Positions 31,915 through 41,478 are shown, counted from the stretch's first letter. The stretch: DNA of 64,000 nt from Bifidobacterium breve (GCA_945878725.1 CAMCTY010000012.1:1-64000), one strand, 5' to 3'. The notes: a model not told the origin generated them from the sequence alone. Made by a program: numbers and translations.

Positions 31915-33352
31915 AGGTGAGTTCCACGCCGCCGTCGGCACCTGATGCGTGGGCGGCTTCAAGAACGGCGACGACATCGCGAGATTCTTCCGGGGGAACC
32001 GGAACCGCTTCACCGAGCAGAAGATGATCGGCCAGTGCCCGATGGAAGGGCCAGCCCACCCGTGCAACTGGCGGCAGCACCATGTCAACGGTTCCGTATC
32101 CGGGCTCATAGCGACTCAACCGGAGATCGGTTGCAACCTCGGCATGGTGCCACTCGTGGGCGACGTGTCCGCGGCCATCAACGAGTTGATCGATTGTCAC
32201 CGGCGCGTAATCAGCCGCCGCGGTGCCTGACGTGCCTTGTACGTAGAACTTCGGCTTGCGGATTCCGGCAACATCGCTCTGGATGAATCGGGCTTCGCGT
32301 CTGTCGTCCCAGCGCATGTGCACGTCGATCTGATCGGCATTTGTTACGTCGCGCCAAACACGCTTGTGCGAAATCGCTCGTACTCGTTGCGGTCGGCTTC
32401 CGAATATCCGGAGAATCCAGTCGATGTGATGCGAGCCCCAGTCGTAAACGGCGCCGCCGGAGAACGTCTCGTCGCTATGCCACCAGCGACAGGGATGCTC
32501 GAAGGAACCGACAAACGTCTCCATGTTGAAGACCTCACCGAGAAGTCCCGTTTCGATAGCACGACGGAGTGCGAGGAAGTCGCCGTCCCAGCGCCGGTTC
32601 TGATGAACCGTGATTGTCCTACCGACTTCCGCAGAAACGGCAAGAAGCTCCTCGGCATCGGCCACGGTGAGGCACATCGGCTTCTCGACGACGACATGCT
32701 TGCCGGCTCGCAGGAGTTCGAGAGCAATTGGCGCGTGAAACAGCGGCGGGGTTGCGACGATGACGACATCGACATCGTCGGACTTGCTCAATGAAGCCAG
32801 ATCCACGTGACCTTGCACCGTCGGGAAATCGACCATTGCCGCCAGGCGACGTTCATCGTTCGAATCGCAGACGCCGACGAATGCGAGTCCATCGGTTTCC
32901 GTTGCGGCGAGACCATGGGTGTATCCCATGCCACCGAACGGTCCGTAACCGACGATGCCGACGCCGATGGTGCGGGTAGTCGCCGAACCGCCGACTGCCA
33001 GACGATCGAGATAGCGCCCGAGCTCGGGTGCCGTTGCCAAACGTTCAGGAGCGATCGCGCACACCAACACTCGGCCGGCGGAGGTTCGACATTCGATGAT
33101 CGAAGGCACGTCGTTGAAGTGGATGCTCGTGGTGGCCACGATCGTGTTGAGGGTTGGGTCCGTCACCACGAGAGTTTCGAAAGCACCGACGACTGGGGTC
33201 TCGCGTCGCAAACGCGCCGCTTCTGGCCTCAGAGCATCCGGTCGCACAAACCATTCGCCGATCGGAAGAATTTCACCCGCTTCGAGGCCCAGACCAGCCA
33301 GTTCTTGGGAACTCAGATCGGAAGCGACGACAATTCTTGCTGGGGAAGACAC
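31907..33352 (-). CDS. Gfo/Idh/MocA oxidoreductase with a 120-residue N-terminal extension
   Basis: 481 residues from GTG 33352, which has TAACCT six bases upstream; a TTG at 33358 is also possible. The dehydrogenase part begins only at about residue 128 (IGVGIVGYGPFGGMGYTHGLAA), with HVVVEKPMCLTVADAEELLAVS and HQNRRWDGDFLALRRAI, and GGAVYDWGSHHIDWILRIFG in the C-terminal domain. The N-terminal 120 residues (VVASDLSSQELAGLGLEAG, IVATTSIHFNDVP) form an extra domain I do not recognise. First gene of the four-gene operon. Confidence 0.8.
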   Translation of the reverse strand: MSSPARIVVASDLSSQELAGLGLEAGEILPIGEWFVRPDALRPEAARLRRETPVVGAFETLVVTDPTLNTIVATTSIHFNDVPSIIECRTSAGRVLVCAIAPERLATAPELGRYLDRLAVGGSATTRTIGVGIVGYGPFGGMGYTHGLAATETDGLAFVGVCDSNDERRLAAMVDFPTVQGHVDLASLSKSDDVDVVIVATPPLFHAPIALELLRAGKHVVVEKPMCLTVADAEELLAVSAEVGRTITVHQNRRWDGDFLALRRAIETGLLGEVFNMETFVGSFEHPCRWWHSDETFSGGAVYDWGSHHIDWILRIFGSRPQRVRAISHKRVWRDVTNADQIDVHMRWDDRREARFIQSDVAGIRKPKFYVQGTSGTAAADYAPVTIDQLVDGRGHVAHEWHHAEVATDLRLSRYEPGYGTVDMVLPPVARVGWPFHRALADHLLLGEAVPVPPEESRDVVAVLEAAHASGADGGVELTCG

Positions 33353-33358
33353 GGTCAA

Positions 33359-33364
33359 AGGTTA
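33359..33364 (-). promoter_or_regulatory. -10 hexamer TAACCT for leaderless GTG start
   Basis: On the minus strand TAACCT is followed by six bases and then the GTG at 33352. The 114-bp spacer up to the TetR gene holds no other clear signal. Confidence 0.4.
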
Positions 33365-33472
33365 GCGGGTGGGTTTATCCATTCCCCGTTCGGGATCACA
33401 TGTCACCGGACTTTGGAGGAGCCGGAGATTGCACAATCACGGAGAAAAAGCTGAATCGTCAGTTCTCAATGA

Positions 33473-34096
33473 TTAGCGAGGGGAAAACGAGTCGATGATC
33501 GCATCGATACCGGCCTCGAATGCGGCTTCCGTCATGGATGAAACCCCTTTCATCGTCCGGGCCACATCAGTGAACTCCTTGACACCGAGTGACCGATATC
33601 GCAGGCGCCTGATCTCCATATTGTCCGGGGTTCCGGACATGTCGAATACGCAGGAGCCCATCGTGTAACTCTCGATCATCTGGTAGCACCGGACGAGTTC
33701 GTCACCTTCAAGAACCATTAAGCGCAGCAGTTCGATGCCGTTGAGCGTCAAGCGACGGACTGAGGGGAGGTCACCAGTGCTCGTCACCAAGGTCGCCGCT
33801 AGGTGGGGGTGCTTCAGGAATGCCCGACGAACGGCCCGCACATGTTCGATGAGTCCATCACGAGGGGAGGCTGGGGGTGACTCGATTGAGTCGAGGGCCG
33901 CAGCAAGCATGGCGTCGACCATTGCCGACAGGAGTTCGTCCTTGCTCGTGAAATGGCGATAGCAGGCCGTGGCATCGACACCGAGTTTCTCGCCAAGGGC
34001 CCTCATCGTCAGAGCCTGCAATCCGTGTTCATCCACGAACTGCGTACCGGCCCGAATGAAATCCTGTTGGTCGAGATTTCCCGTTCTTGCCGACAC
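33473..34096 (-). CDS. TetR family transcriptional regulator
   Basis: 207 residues. The N-terminal helix-turn-helix is clear (FIRAGTQFVDEHGLQALTMRALGEKLGVDATACYRHFTSKDELLSAM, residues about 14-58). The C-terminal ligand domain is all-helical and family-specific; the effector is unknown. It is divergent from the S16 lipoprotein gene, and palindromes in the shared upstream region suggest autoregulation and control of the neighbour. The gene order leaves open whether it also controls the 33352 operon downstream. Confidence 0.88.
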   Translation of the reverse strand: MSARTGNLDQQDFIRAGTQFVDEHGLQALTMRALGEKLGVDATACYRHFTSKDELLSAMVDAMLAAALDSIESPPASPRDGLIEHVRAVRRAFLKHPHLAATLVTSTGDLPSVRRLTLNGIELLRLMVLEGDELVRCYQMIESYTMGSCVFDMSGTPDNMEIRRLRYRSLGVKEFTDVARTMKGVSSMTEAAFEAGIDAIIDSFSPR

Positions 34097-34130
34097 AGGC
34101 TGCTTTCTTCCGTGGAATAAGTGACAACCT

Positions 34131-34179
34131 TACCTACGGCTGATTATGTCAACATAGTGGACTTAACCGGGCGTAGGTA
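34131..34179. promoter_or_regulatory. Candidate TetR operator region: nested inverted repeats
   Basis: TACCTACG (34131-34138) and CGTAGGTA (34172-34179) form a perfect 8-bp inverted pair. Between them TATGT-CA-ACATA (34145-34156) is a perfect 12-bp palindrome. They lie between the divergent regulator (start 34096) and the lipoprotein gene (start 34273). Confidence 0.55.
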
Positions 34180-34272
34180 TCAATCGGGCAAAACGTGATG
34201 CTCCTACCGCCGGCCTGGCCACTACCGGTCAGTCGGTACGATTCGCGAAATCATTTAGTAAGGAGCATTCGT

Positions 34273-36138
34273 ATGACCCCAGTTCGATCGACGGGCCGAT
34301 CGGGTTTGGCCGTCATTGCGGCGGTAGCCCTCGTTTGCTCGCTGCTGGTCGGGTGTTCGAATTCGGATTCGACTTCCTCCAACAGTCTCAAAATCCCCGT
34401 TCTCTGGGCGGGGACGGATAGCTCCGGGAAACCGATCGGTGGGATCGAGGACGCAGGCGTCAGAGTCGAGCAGAGCGGTGAATCGGGATTCGGACTTGAC
34501 CTCACGTCGGTGAAGGCCAAAGCCGCCGGGCCTCAATGGCTTGCCGCGTCAGCCTCGGCGGCGGCAGTGGCGACGCTCCTCAGTGCCGCCGACCCCGCCG
34601 ACCTCGACATCCGGTACACCATCACCGGATCGATCGACGGTCCCTCCGGCGGAGCCATGCTCACCGTCGGCACACTCGCGGCCATCCGCAACGAACAGCT
34701 CGCGCCCGGCGTCACGATGACCGGGACGATCTCACCGGACGGATCTGTCGGACAGGTTTCCGGGATCCCATCCAAACTTCGCGGCGCCGCCGACGCCGGC
34801 TACAAAACCGTTCTCCTCCCGATCAGGAATCTTCAGGCCACCGGTGATTCCCCCATCACCGATATGGTCGAATTCGGAAAGACACTCGGCTTGGATGTCC
34901 GAGGAGTCCGCGACGTCGGCGAGGCCTACGCCGTTTTTGTCGGACGCCCGATCGCACCCCCGTCAACCGGGACCTACACCAGTTCACCCGCTGTCGAAAC
35001 TGCCGCGCGGGCAACGACTGAGCGTTTGGTGACACGACTTCGTGATTCGATCAACGCCGCGCCGGCCACGATCAATCAGTCGCTCAGAGATGAGCTCGTT
35101 ATCGAATCCGATAAAGCGACAGCGGCATTGCAATCTGGCGATATTGCGACGGCCTACGGTCTCGCCAACGACAGTTACACGCGCCTTGTCCGCGCTGTCG
35201 GATTCGCGCGAGCGAATGCGTTGTTCGCCGCTCAAGGAGCCAATGCGGTCCGCGATGACCTTCTTGCCCAGACAGCAGCGTTGCGAAAAATCGCTGCCGC
35301 AACGATCGCGCGCGATTCGAAAGCCGATTCCCTTGATCCTGTCGCGCAGTTGACCATTCCGTTCGCAATGGGATGGGTCACGTATGGCGACGCCGTTCTT
35401 GCCGGAATCGAAAAGTCGTTCGAGCCCGGCAACGCTGTTTCGCCCGCTTCCTACACAACCACAGCCGCCACGATTGAAGAACAACGGGCCGGAATCGAGG
35501 TTTTCCATCCCGATGCAATAGAGATCGTGCGAGCCACCCAAAACAGCAATCCTTCAACCCGTAAGGCGACGGTTTCGTTTCTCTCGAGCTACACCAACTT
35601 CCTGGTGGAGGCCGGCGACGCAAGCTTGGCCTACTACGAGACTGTCGTGAAACGAGGAGCCGGAACTTCGGAGAGCGAACAAGGACTGCCCAATTACGCG
35701 TTTCTCGCCGGCTCTGTTCTGAAAGCAACGAACTCGGCTATCGACCCTGACGAACAGGACCTTGAAACCGAAATTGCGCAATCGGCAGAAGCAATTACGT
35801 ACTTCGTCGTGGGGTCCGCACTTGTCGCCGGTTCCCAGGCCTTCGGACTCACCGGCCTCGGCATCGGGGCTGATCCCACTCGCGTCGCCGATTCCATCCT
35901 GATGACGAACTCAGTCGCCGTCGCTGCGGCCAGCGTCAACGATTACGCACTCGCGCTTTCGGGTAGCGGGATCGATCCGGGTTACCCGGCATGGTCTGCG
36001 CAGTGGGGAACCGCTGTTGCCCTTGCTACGGCCGGCACGACTCGAACTGGGGCGGGCAGTCTCATTGCGCTCAACGAGCTCTGGTACGACTTCATCAACT
36101 GCGCTGTGCTCGTAGCGGCAAAAGCGAATGTGGAGTGA
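34273..36138 (+). CDS. Lipoprotein with Lon-type (S16) Ser-Lys protease domain
   Basis: 621 residues from MTPVRSTGRSGLAVIA, AAGGAG in front. Lipobox VCSLLVGC (Cys about 28) places it outside the membrane. Residues about 75-185 match the S16 fold: IDGPSGGAMLTVGTLAAI with nucleophile Ser125, GTISPDGSVGQVSGIPSKLRGAADAGYKTVLLP with Lys168, a spacing of 43 as in E. coli Lon (S679/K722). No AAA+ or PDZ domain is present. The remaining 430 residues are Ala-rich and helical with no recognised domain. It may be an extracytoplasmic processing protease, comparable to YlbL-type S16 proteins (inference). Confidence 0.75.
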   Translation: MTPVRSTGRSGLAVIAAVALVCSLLVGCSNSDSTSSNSLKIPVLWAGTDSSGKPIGGIEDAGVRVEQSGESGFGLDLTSVKAKAAGPQWLAASASAAAVATLLSAADPADLDIRYTITGSIDGPSGGAMLTVGTLAAIRNEQLAPGVTMTGTISPDGSVGQVSGIPSKLRGAADAGYKTVLLPIRNLQATGDSPITDMVEFGKTLGLDVRGVRDVGEAYAVFVGRPIAPPSTGTYTSSPAVETAARATTERLVTRLRDSINAAPATINQSLRDELVIESDKATAALQSGDIATAYGLANDSYTRLVRAVGFARANALFAAQGANAVRDDLLAQTAALRKIAAATIARDSKADSLDPVAQLTIPFAMGWVTYGDAVLAGIEKSFEPGNAVSPASYTTTAATIEEQRAGIEVFHPDAIEIVRATQNSNPSTRKATVSFLSSYTNFLVEAGDASLAYYETVVKRGAGTSESEQGLPNYAFLAGSVLKATNSAIDPDEQDLETEIAQSAEAITYFVVGSALVAGSQAFGLTGLGIGADPTRVADSILMTNSVAVAAASVNDYALALSGSGIDPGYPAWSAQWGTAVALATAGTTRTGAGSLIALNELWYDFINCAVLVAAKANVE

Positions 36139-36144
36139 GCTATT

Positions 36145-36167
36145 CGCGTGCAGTTCCCCGCCACGCG
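36145..36167. terminator. Weak hairpin between convergent genes
   Basis: CGCGTG pairs with CACGCG across an 11-base loop in the 30-base gap between the convergent genes ending at 36138 and 36169. Short stem, so only a candidate. Confidence 0.35.
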
Positions 36168-36168
36168 G

Positions 36169-37149
36169 TTAGTTAGCTTCAGCCGTCAGTTCGAGTGATC
36201 GCAACCGTCCCGCAATCGTCGGTGACTGGTGACAGACCATGAGTTCATCAGCATCGGCGAACGTCGCGAACTCCTGGAGTTGCCGCCCAACTTCGTCAGG
36301 AGCGCCAACCGCAGTGTGCTTCATCATGTTGTCGATCTGAGCACCTTGGGGCGACGCGAGGATGCGATCCACCTCTGCATCAGACACAACGGTGCCGGGT
36401 TGCAACATGAAACGTCGCAGACGCGCACGGCGGGTCACGAGAAATTGTTCCTGCGCATCGTTTTCGGTGTCCGCTGCGATGACATTCACGCCCGCCAAAA
36501 CCCACGGCTGTGCGAGTTGTTCTGACGGCCGGAACTTCTCTCGGTAGAGCCGGACCGCTTCCTGCAACTGCTGCGGGGCGAAGTGCGAGGCGAACCCGAA
36601 CGGAAGTCCAAAGATGCCCGCCAGTTCTGCTCCGAAGAGCGATGAGCCGAGAATGTAGATCGGTACATGCGTTCCGCTTCCGGGATTCGCATTCACCCCA
36701 GGAATCCGGGTCTCATCGCTCAAATAGCCCTGCAGTTCCAAGACGTCTTGTGGGAAGGACTCAGCGGATCGGGGATCGCGGCGCAATGCCTGCATCGTTC
36801 GTTGATCAGTGCCAGGCGCGCGACCCAGTCCAAGATCGATTCGTCCTGGGTGCAGCGTTGCCAGCGTTCCGAATTGCTCCGCAATCGTGAGTGGCGAATG
36901 GTTCGGCAACATGATCCCGCCGGAGCCCAGCCGGATACGGCTGGTGTTCGCCGCAACGTGGGCAATCAACACTGCCGGCGCCGACGATGCGATCGCCGAC
37001 ATGTTGTGATGCTCGGCGTACCAAACACGGTTGTAACCGCACTTCTCCGCGTGCTGGGCGGTGAGGACGCACGCGTTCAACCCGTCGGCGGGAGTCTCGT
37101 CGGCTCCGACGATGGCAAGATCAAGAATGGAAAGTGGAATTGTCGGCAT
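36169..37149 (-). CDS. LLM class flavin-dependent oxidoreductase (MsnO8-like)
   Basis: 326 residues, AGAGGA in front. Typical luciferase-like opening [20 protein letters not shown].., then [50 protein letters not shown] and [23 protein letters not shown]. This is the MsnO8-type branch that uses FMN or F420; substrate unknown. It lies 23 bases after the patatin gene, so it is likely co-transcribed. Confidence 0.85.
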   Translation of the reverse strand: MPTIPLSILDLAIVGADETPADGLNACVLTAQHAEKCGYNRVWYAEHHNMSAIASSAPAVLIAHVAANTSRIRLGSGGIMLPNHSPLTIAEQFGTLATLHPGRIDLGLGRAPGTDQRTMQALRRDPRSAESFPQDVLELQGYLSDETRIPGVNANPGSGTHVPIYILGSSLFGAELAGIFGLPFGFASHFAPQQLQEAVRLYREKFRPSEQLAQPWVLAGVNVIAADTENDAQEQFLVTRRARLRRFMLQPGTVVSDAEVDRILASPQGAQIDNMMKHTAVGAPDEVGRQLQEFATFADADELMVCHQSPTIAGRLRSLELTAEAN

Positions 37150-37172
37150 GCTGAATCCTCTCGTCGACTTGG

Positions 37173-38153
37173 TCAGTCTTGCCGAGTCTTGATGAAGGCC
37201 CTCAGGCTTTCGGCATCGTCTTCAGCCTGTCGACGCCCCATTGCGAGCGCATCGGGCACCGTCGTCGGATCCATCAGTCGGGTCAGGTCGACCGAATCGG
37301 GAACACGGAAGAAGACCTCGCTCCCCGATTCCTTCAAGGCCGCGAGTTCGCGTTCGATCGAACCAGGGGCAATCGTCATGCCGCCGAGCGGAGCCGCTGA
37401 ACCATCGGAAAGGCTCAGAACGACGACGCGCTCACATCCGGCCAGAAGATCCGTGTGGACACCGGAACCACTGACACCGCCGTCCATACAGCGACGATCA
37501 CCGATCGGTTGAGGGCTGAAGATCCCAGGAACCGCGCTGCTTGCAGCAACGGCTCGAGTCACACGTACCGAGGAATCTGCAGTGACGACGCAGCGCTCAC
37601 CGGTATAGGCATCGACGCATGTTGCATGGAAAGCACTCGACGGCCACTTCACGGATGCGAGTAGGAGACCCACATTTCGCGACATCACCGAGGGGTTCGG
37701 GGTGTTGGCCGCTAGGGCAGCGTGACCGATCGACTTGATTAGTTCCGGATCGGCGTGATTGGCAGCGACAAACAGGTCGAGCGCGCGCTGCTGACTGGTT
37801 GAGAACTTGGAGGCCGGAGCGAGTGCACCCATAAGTTTCGGAACCTGACCCAACAGAGAGATCTCACGCTCGAATCGTCCGAGATGTCCAGCTTCGATTA
37901 CAGCGGCCACCACCGACCCCGCCGACGTGCCGACCACGCGCTGTGCTCCGCTGAGATCGATACCTAGATTCGCGAGTTTCGAGAGATACGCGATCTGCCA
38001 CGCAACAAAGAAAAGGCCGCCGCCCCCCAAGGACACACCAAGATGGAGACCGTTTCCGTAACGCGCGCCGAAGTCGATCGCCACCGACAACCCGTCGCTT
38101 GAATTCGAAACGCCCGAGAGCGGTTTTCGGGACTTCGTGTTTGCCGTGGACAT
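37173..38153 (-). CDS. Patatin-like phospholipase
   Basis: 326 residues. Glycine-rich oxyanion loop ([18 protein letters not shown]), nucleophile in [17 protein letters not shown] (GxSxG) and catalytic Asp in [10 protein letters not shown] complete the patatin Ser-Asp dyad. It would hydrolyse lipid acyl esters in the cytosol or at the membrane; no signal peptide is seen. TAGCCT lies exactly six bases before the ATG, suggesting a leaderless transcript. Confidence 0.87.
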   Translation of the reverse strand: MSTANTKSRKPLSGVSNSSDGLSVAIDFGARYGNGLHLGVSLGGGGLFFVAWQIAYLSKLANLGIDLSGAQRVVGTSAGSVVAAVIEAGHLGRFEREISLLGQVPKLMGALAPASKFSTSQQRALDLFVAANHADPELIKSIGHAALAANTPNPSVMSRNVGLLLASVKWPSSAFHATCVDAYTGERCVVTADSSVRVTRAVAASSAVPGIFSPQPIGDRRCMDGGVSGSGVHTDLLAGCERVVVLSLSDGSAAPLGGMTIAPGSIERELAALKESGSEVFFRVPDSVDLTRLMDPTTVPDALAMGRRQAEDDAESLRAFIKTRQD

Positions 38154-38159
38154 TGCCAG

Positions 38160-38165
38160 AGGCTA
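38160..38165 (-). promoter_or_regulatory. -10 hexamer TAGCCT for leaderless start
   Basis: On the minus strand TAGCCT is followed by six bases (CTGGCA) and the ATG of the patatin gene. No ribosome site lies between. Confidence 0.4.
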
Positions 38166-38220
38166 GCGATCCATTGGCGAACCCTGCAGAGGTCGCAACG
38201 ATTCGGCTGGGATGCCGAGA

Positions 38221-38487
38221 TCACTTCACGAACGAGATCACAGCGCCGGTGGCGAGCACCATGAGGAGTGCCATACCAAGGAGGGCAAAGCGCCGGTCAC
38301 CGATACGCGCCCAGTCGATCGTGAGCCAAGCCACTCTGACGATCGGAGCCCCGATCAGGATGCCGATACAGATCCCTCCGAAAATTGTGCCCGTTTGCCC
38401 CGGGATAAACGCTCCACCGAGGGCCATGGCAAAAGCAGCAACCAAAGCAATCTGCATCAGAGAAGCAAGGCGCCGGAGATCGTTCAT
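38221..38487 (-). CDS. Small membrane protein coupled to TauE/SafE gene
   Basis: 88 residues, ATGA overlap with the TauE/SafE gene. Two to three hydrophobic segments are visible (LMQIALVAAFAMALGGAFI, IFGGICIGILIGAPIV, FALLGMALLMVLATGAVISFV). No motif. The coupling suggests an accessory subunit or partner of the exporter-like protein. Similar small DUF1634-type proteins often follow TauE/SafE genes, which fits its size and topology. Confidence 0.6.
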   Translation of the reverse strand: MNDLRRLASLMQIALVAAFAMALGGAFIPGQTGTIFGGICIGILIGAPIVRVAWLTIDWARIGDRRFALLGMALLMVLATGAVISFVK

Positions 38488-39305
38488 CGCTTCACCAACA
38501 ACAGGATGCCGATCACGACAAGGACAGCCGAAAGCGCCTGTCGAACCCTTGGCGGTGGCAGCAGCATCTGCAAACGGGCACCGAGGGTTCCGCCGACTAA
38601 TGCCGCCGCCGCGACGAGGGCGGCGTCGGAAACGACTATCCGTCCTTGCGCCTGGAACACGAGCAGAGCGATTGCCGACGTGATCCCGACGGAGAAGGTG
38701 GTGGTCGCTGCTGCGACCTTGACCGGCACGTGCATGACCTCAGTAGTCGTGGGCGTCTTGATGAAGCCACCGCTGACACCGGAGAGCCCGGCGATGAGGC
38801 CGGCCGCAGCCATTCCGATCAAACCGACGGGAATTCGCGTCGCTTGATACGGAACGAATTCCGTGTCGGAAAGCGGATACACGCCGGAGAGCGAACCGAC
38901 GTGTTCACCGACATCATCCGGACCGAGATCCGGATCAGGAAGATTGCGAATGCCTTTTCGTCTGGCCTCCGCAAACGCGGCGGTGAGGGCAACGATTCCG
39001 AGCATCACTGCGAGAACCGACTGCCCGATAATCCCCGAGATCAGCGCGCCAGCGAGCGCGGCGATCGAACTGGCGATTTCAGTTGAGATTCCAAGACGGT
39101 GATTAACGACTCGACCGCGCAATTGACGCGGGGCCGCCGCCAGGGATCCGGCCGCAACCGAGATCAGTCCGAGGGGCGCCGCGGTGCGAGCCGAGACTCC
39201 GGACAGAACGAGAATCGGTACCAGAAGAATCGCGCCACCCAACCCACCGAGCGCGCCGACGGTTGCTGTCAGCAACGCAGCGATGGCTAACTCAACGGGG
39301 TTCAC
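38484..39305 (-). CDS. TauE/SafE family membrane protein (sulfite/anion exporter-like)
   Basis: 273 residues from GTG 39305 (MNPVELAIAALLTATVGALGGLGGAILLVPILVL). Eight or so helices with the family's paired GGxGGA..P signature, repeated in the second half as AAGLIAGLSGVSGGFIKTPT. Family members move sulfite, sulfoacetate or other organosulfur anions. This fits the sulfur-related genes elsewhere in the window, but the substrate is not shown by sequence. A 60-residue charged segment lies between the halves. Confidence 0.82.
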   Translation of the reverse strand: MNPVELAIAALLTATVGALGGLGGAILLVPILVLSGVSARTAAPLGLISVAAGSLAAAPRQLRGRVVNHRLGISTEIASSIAALAGALISGIIGQSVLAVMLGIVALTAAFAEARRKGIRNLPDPDLGPDDVGEHVGSLSGVYPLSDTEFVPYQATRIPVGLIGMAAAGLIAGLSGVSGGFIKTPTTTEVMHVPVKVAAATTTFSVGITSAIALLVFQAQGRIVVSDAALVAAAALVGGTLGARLQMLLPPPRVRQALSAVLVVIGILLLVKR

Positions 39306-39334
39306 TTCCTCCGACGCTACCGGCCCGAGGTGGG

Positions 39335-40498
39335 TTACTTGGTCTTGACCTGCACCTTGATATCGGGCTGGTCTGCGGCCCATGCGACCGTGAGCCAGTT
39401 CTTGTAGCCGGGCTTGCCCGCTACATAGGTCTGGAAGAACGCCACTGCGAGCGTGTTGGTGACTTCGTGCGCACGGTCGATCGGCATGAATTCCGCGGGG
39501 CAGGCCTCAACAGCCTGGACATTGATCGCGTTGACAACCGGAGCGGGAACAGCGGGAAGCTTCGCGAGCTGTTTCTGATACGCGCACACATCGGTGAACG
39601 ACTGATGTCCGGCATTGATGAGTTCAACGAGTTCAAGAGGGCGACCAGTGACTAGCGAAAACGGTCGTACGGAATCGGTTGCCGAAGGAGTCGTCGTGTC
39701 TTTCGTTCCGACGAGGATCAGTGTCGGGACCTTGTCGGCTGCGAGTTCCGCATCGGACATATCTCTCGTGTACGGCGACAACGCCACAACAGCCTTGATA
39801 CGAGGATCGGGCTTCGACGACCCAAGTGGGTTGGTCATTCCTCCGACACTCGCGAACGAGGTGAACCCGCCATAGCTGTGCCCGGTGATCCCGATGCGGG
39901 CGGGGTCGATCGCGCCCGAGAGAAAGTCGCCGGTGCCAGCGGACTTGGCCAGCAGGCTGTCGATCTCGAATGAAATGTCACCGGTGCGGTTGATCTCGTT
40001 CTGATCCGGCGTTACCGACGTACCCAGAATCCCATCAGTAGCGGTATTTCCGGTGTGATCAGCAGCAGCCACGACGAAACCCTGGCTGGCGAGACGCTCG
40101 GTCAGGAACGACGAGACGAAACGGAGTCCGCCGCTGCCGTGCGAGTAGATCACAAGGGGGAACGGGCCGTCAGTGGCGATCGGCGCATTACCGATTGCCG
40201 TGGTCGAGTCGATGTATGCCGTCGGCAACAACGAATAGCGAGCGGGTGTGCCAGTGGTCCCGGATGCGATGGGATACCAGACATCAACAGTGAGCGGTCG
40301 ATTGCGAACGGTGTCGACGATCTGGATCGTTTGGTATCCGACGCCGTATGCGCCTGCTGCCGACGGATCGGTGAATCCCTCAGGAACCGTTGTGTTTGAG
40401 CTCGACGAGGATGAGCTGCCGCCGCAAGCCGAAAGTGTCAATGCGGCCGCGAGCATCAGCCCGACAACCATCGAAAGAGAACGGGATCGATTTGTCAT
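39335..40498 (-). CDS. Alpha/beta hydrolase lipoprotein (PAF-acetylhydrolase/dienelactone-hydrolase-like)
   Basis: 387 residues from MTNRSRSLSMVVGLML. Lipobox AALTLSAC is followed by a Ser-rich linker. The hydrolase core has PFPLVIYSHGSGGLRF, RIGITGHSYGGFTSFAS (nucleophile), PTLILVGTKDTTTP (acid) and ELINAGHQSFTDVC (His). It would act on an ester at the cell surface. It lies downstream of a strong terminator and has its own promoter region, though no clear hexamers. Confidence 0.83.
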   Translation of the reverse strand: MTNRSRSLSMVVGLMLAAALTLSACGGSSSSSSSNTTVPEGFTDPSAAGAYGVGYQTIQIVDTVRNRPLTVDVWYPIASGTTGTPARYSLLPTAYIDSTTAIGNAPIATDGPFPLVIYSHGSGGLRFVSSFLTERLASQGFVVAAADHTGNTATDGILGTSVTPDQNEINRTGDISFEIDSLLAKSAGTGDFLSGAIDPARIGITGHSYGGFTSFASVGGMTNPLGSSKPDPRIKAVVALSPYTRDMSDAELAADKVPTLILVGTKDTTTPSATDSVRPFSLVTGRPLELVELINAGHQSFTDVCAYQKQLAKLPAVPAPVVNAINVQAVEACPAEFMPIDRAHEVTNTLAVAFFQTYVAGKPGYKNWLTVAWAADQPDIKVQVKTK

Positions 40499-40518
40499 GG
40501 CGATACGTTCGCACGCGA

Positions 40519-40553
40519 AAGGCCCCGGCGCATGTTTCATGCGCCGGGGCCTT
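40519..40553. terminator. Perfect 16-bp hairpin
   Basis: AAGGCCCCGGCGCATG, loop TTT, CATGCGCCGGGGCCTT: a perfect 16-bp GC-rich stem 26 bases past the stop of the cyclase gene, on the path of minus-strand transcription. It separates the cyclase unit from the hydrolase gene. Confidence 0.88.
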
Positions 40554-40578
40554 CGAATTTCTTCAAAATGCTGTTCGA

Positions 40579-41478
40579 TTAGGCGATGAAGACCGGATTG
40601 ATCGGCGAACCGGTTGCTCCCGTGACCTTGAGCGGCGAAACAGCGATGATTCCCTCATAGGAGCCATCGGCAGCCGGACCAGCAAGATCAAGATGCTCGA
40701 GCAGGTAGATGCCGGCGCGCACGAGAAGGATCTTGTGCACGATCAGGAAATCGTTCTCGTCGAACGGAATGACCTCAACCGCAGCATTGTCCGAACCGAC
40801 GGCAACGACGTCAATGGACGCCAGCCATTCGGCGGCATCGATGCCGATTCCAGCCTGAGCAAAACCTTCCGGCTGTCCAGCAGCATGGTTCGCCCACCAC
40901 ATCTGGACATGGCCCGTACGGATAAGTACAACGTCGCCGGCGCGCACTTCAGTTCCCTGAGCGGCGGCGGCACCCTGCAGATCGGCGGCCGTGATCAGCG
41001 TGCCCGGCTCGAGCCAATCCTTCGCACCGAAGTACTTGACCATGTCGAGCAGAACGGCGCGGGCGGCGAAGGCGCCGACCTTTTCGATGCCGAGCTTGGC
41101 GGCGCCGCTGAGCGCGCGCATCTCGGTGTAGGGGACACCGTTGTAATGCTTGTGATCCTCGTAGACGTGAACAAGTGCATCCATGTGCGATGTCGTATGC
41201 GACGCCATCACCAGCACGTCCTCATGGGCACCGGTTCCATCCTTGGCTCCATAGGCTGCGTACGCCGGATCGTCGGTGCCGTCCTGCAGTGTCAACCGCA
41301 TCGGAGTCCCTCGGTAATCCATCAACGGAACGCCCTCCCGCTGGATCGGGATACCAAGGGCGTAAACCTTGCCCGAGGTGATCGACGCGGCCGCAGCCTT
41401 GATGACGTCATCGGTGAGCAGATTGAGCGAACCGCGCTCATCGTCGGCGCCCCAACGGCCCCAGTTATTCGTGGACAT
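40579..41478 (-). CDS. Cyclase family protein (kynurenine-formamidase-like)
   Basis: 299 residues with GGGGAG before the ATG. The metal-binding signature of the cyclase/KynB family appears as MASHTTSHMDALVHVYEDHKHYNG, with later VLIRTGHVQMWW and the acidic tail. Family enzymes hydrolyse formamides or cyclic amides in a metal-dependent way. Substrate unknown. It ends a minus-strand series with the 41557 and 42538 genes. Confidence 0.82.
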   Translation of the reverse strand: MSTNNWGRWGADDERGSLNLLTDDVIKAAAASITSGKVYALGIPIQREGVPLMDYRGTPMRLTLQDGTDDPAYAAYGAKDGTGAHEDVLVMASHTTSHMDALVHVYEDHKHYNGVPYTEMRALSGAAKLGIEKVGAFAARAVLLDMVKYFGAKDWLEPGTLITAADLQGAAAAQGTEVRAGDVVLIRTGHVQMWWANHAAGQPEGFAQAGIGIDAAEWLASIDVVAVGSDNAAVEVIPFDENDFLIVHKILLVRAGIYLLEHLDLAGPAADGSYEGIIAVSPLKVTGATGSPINPVFIA

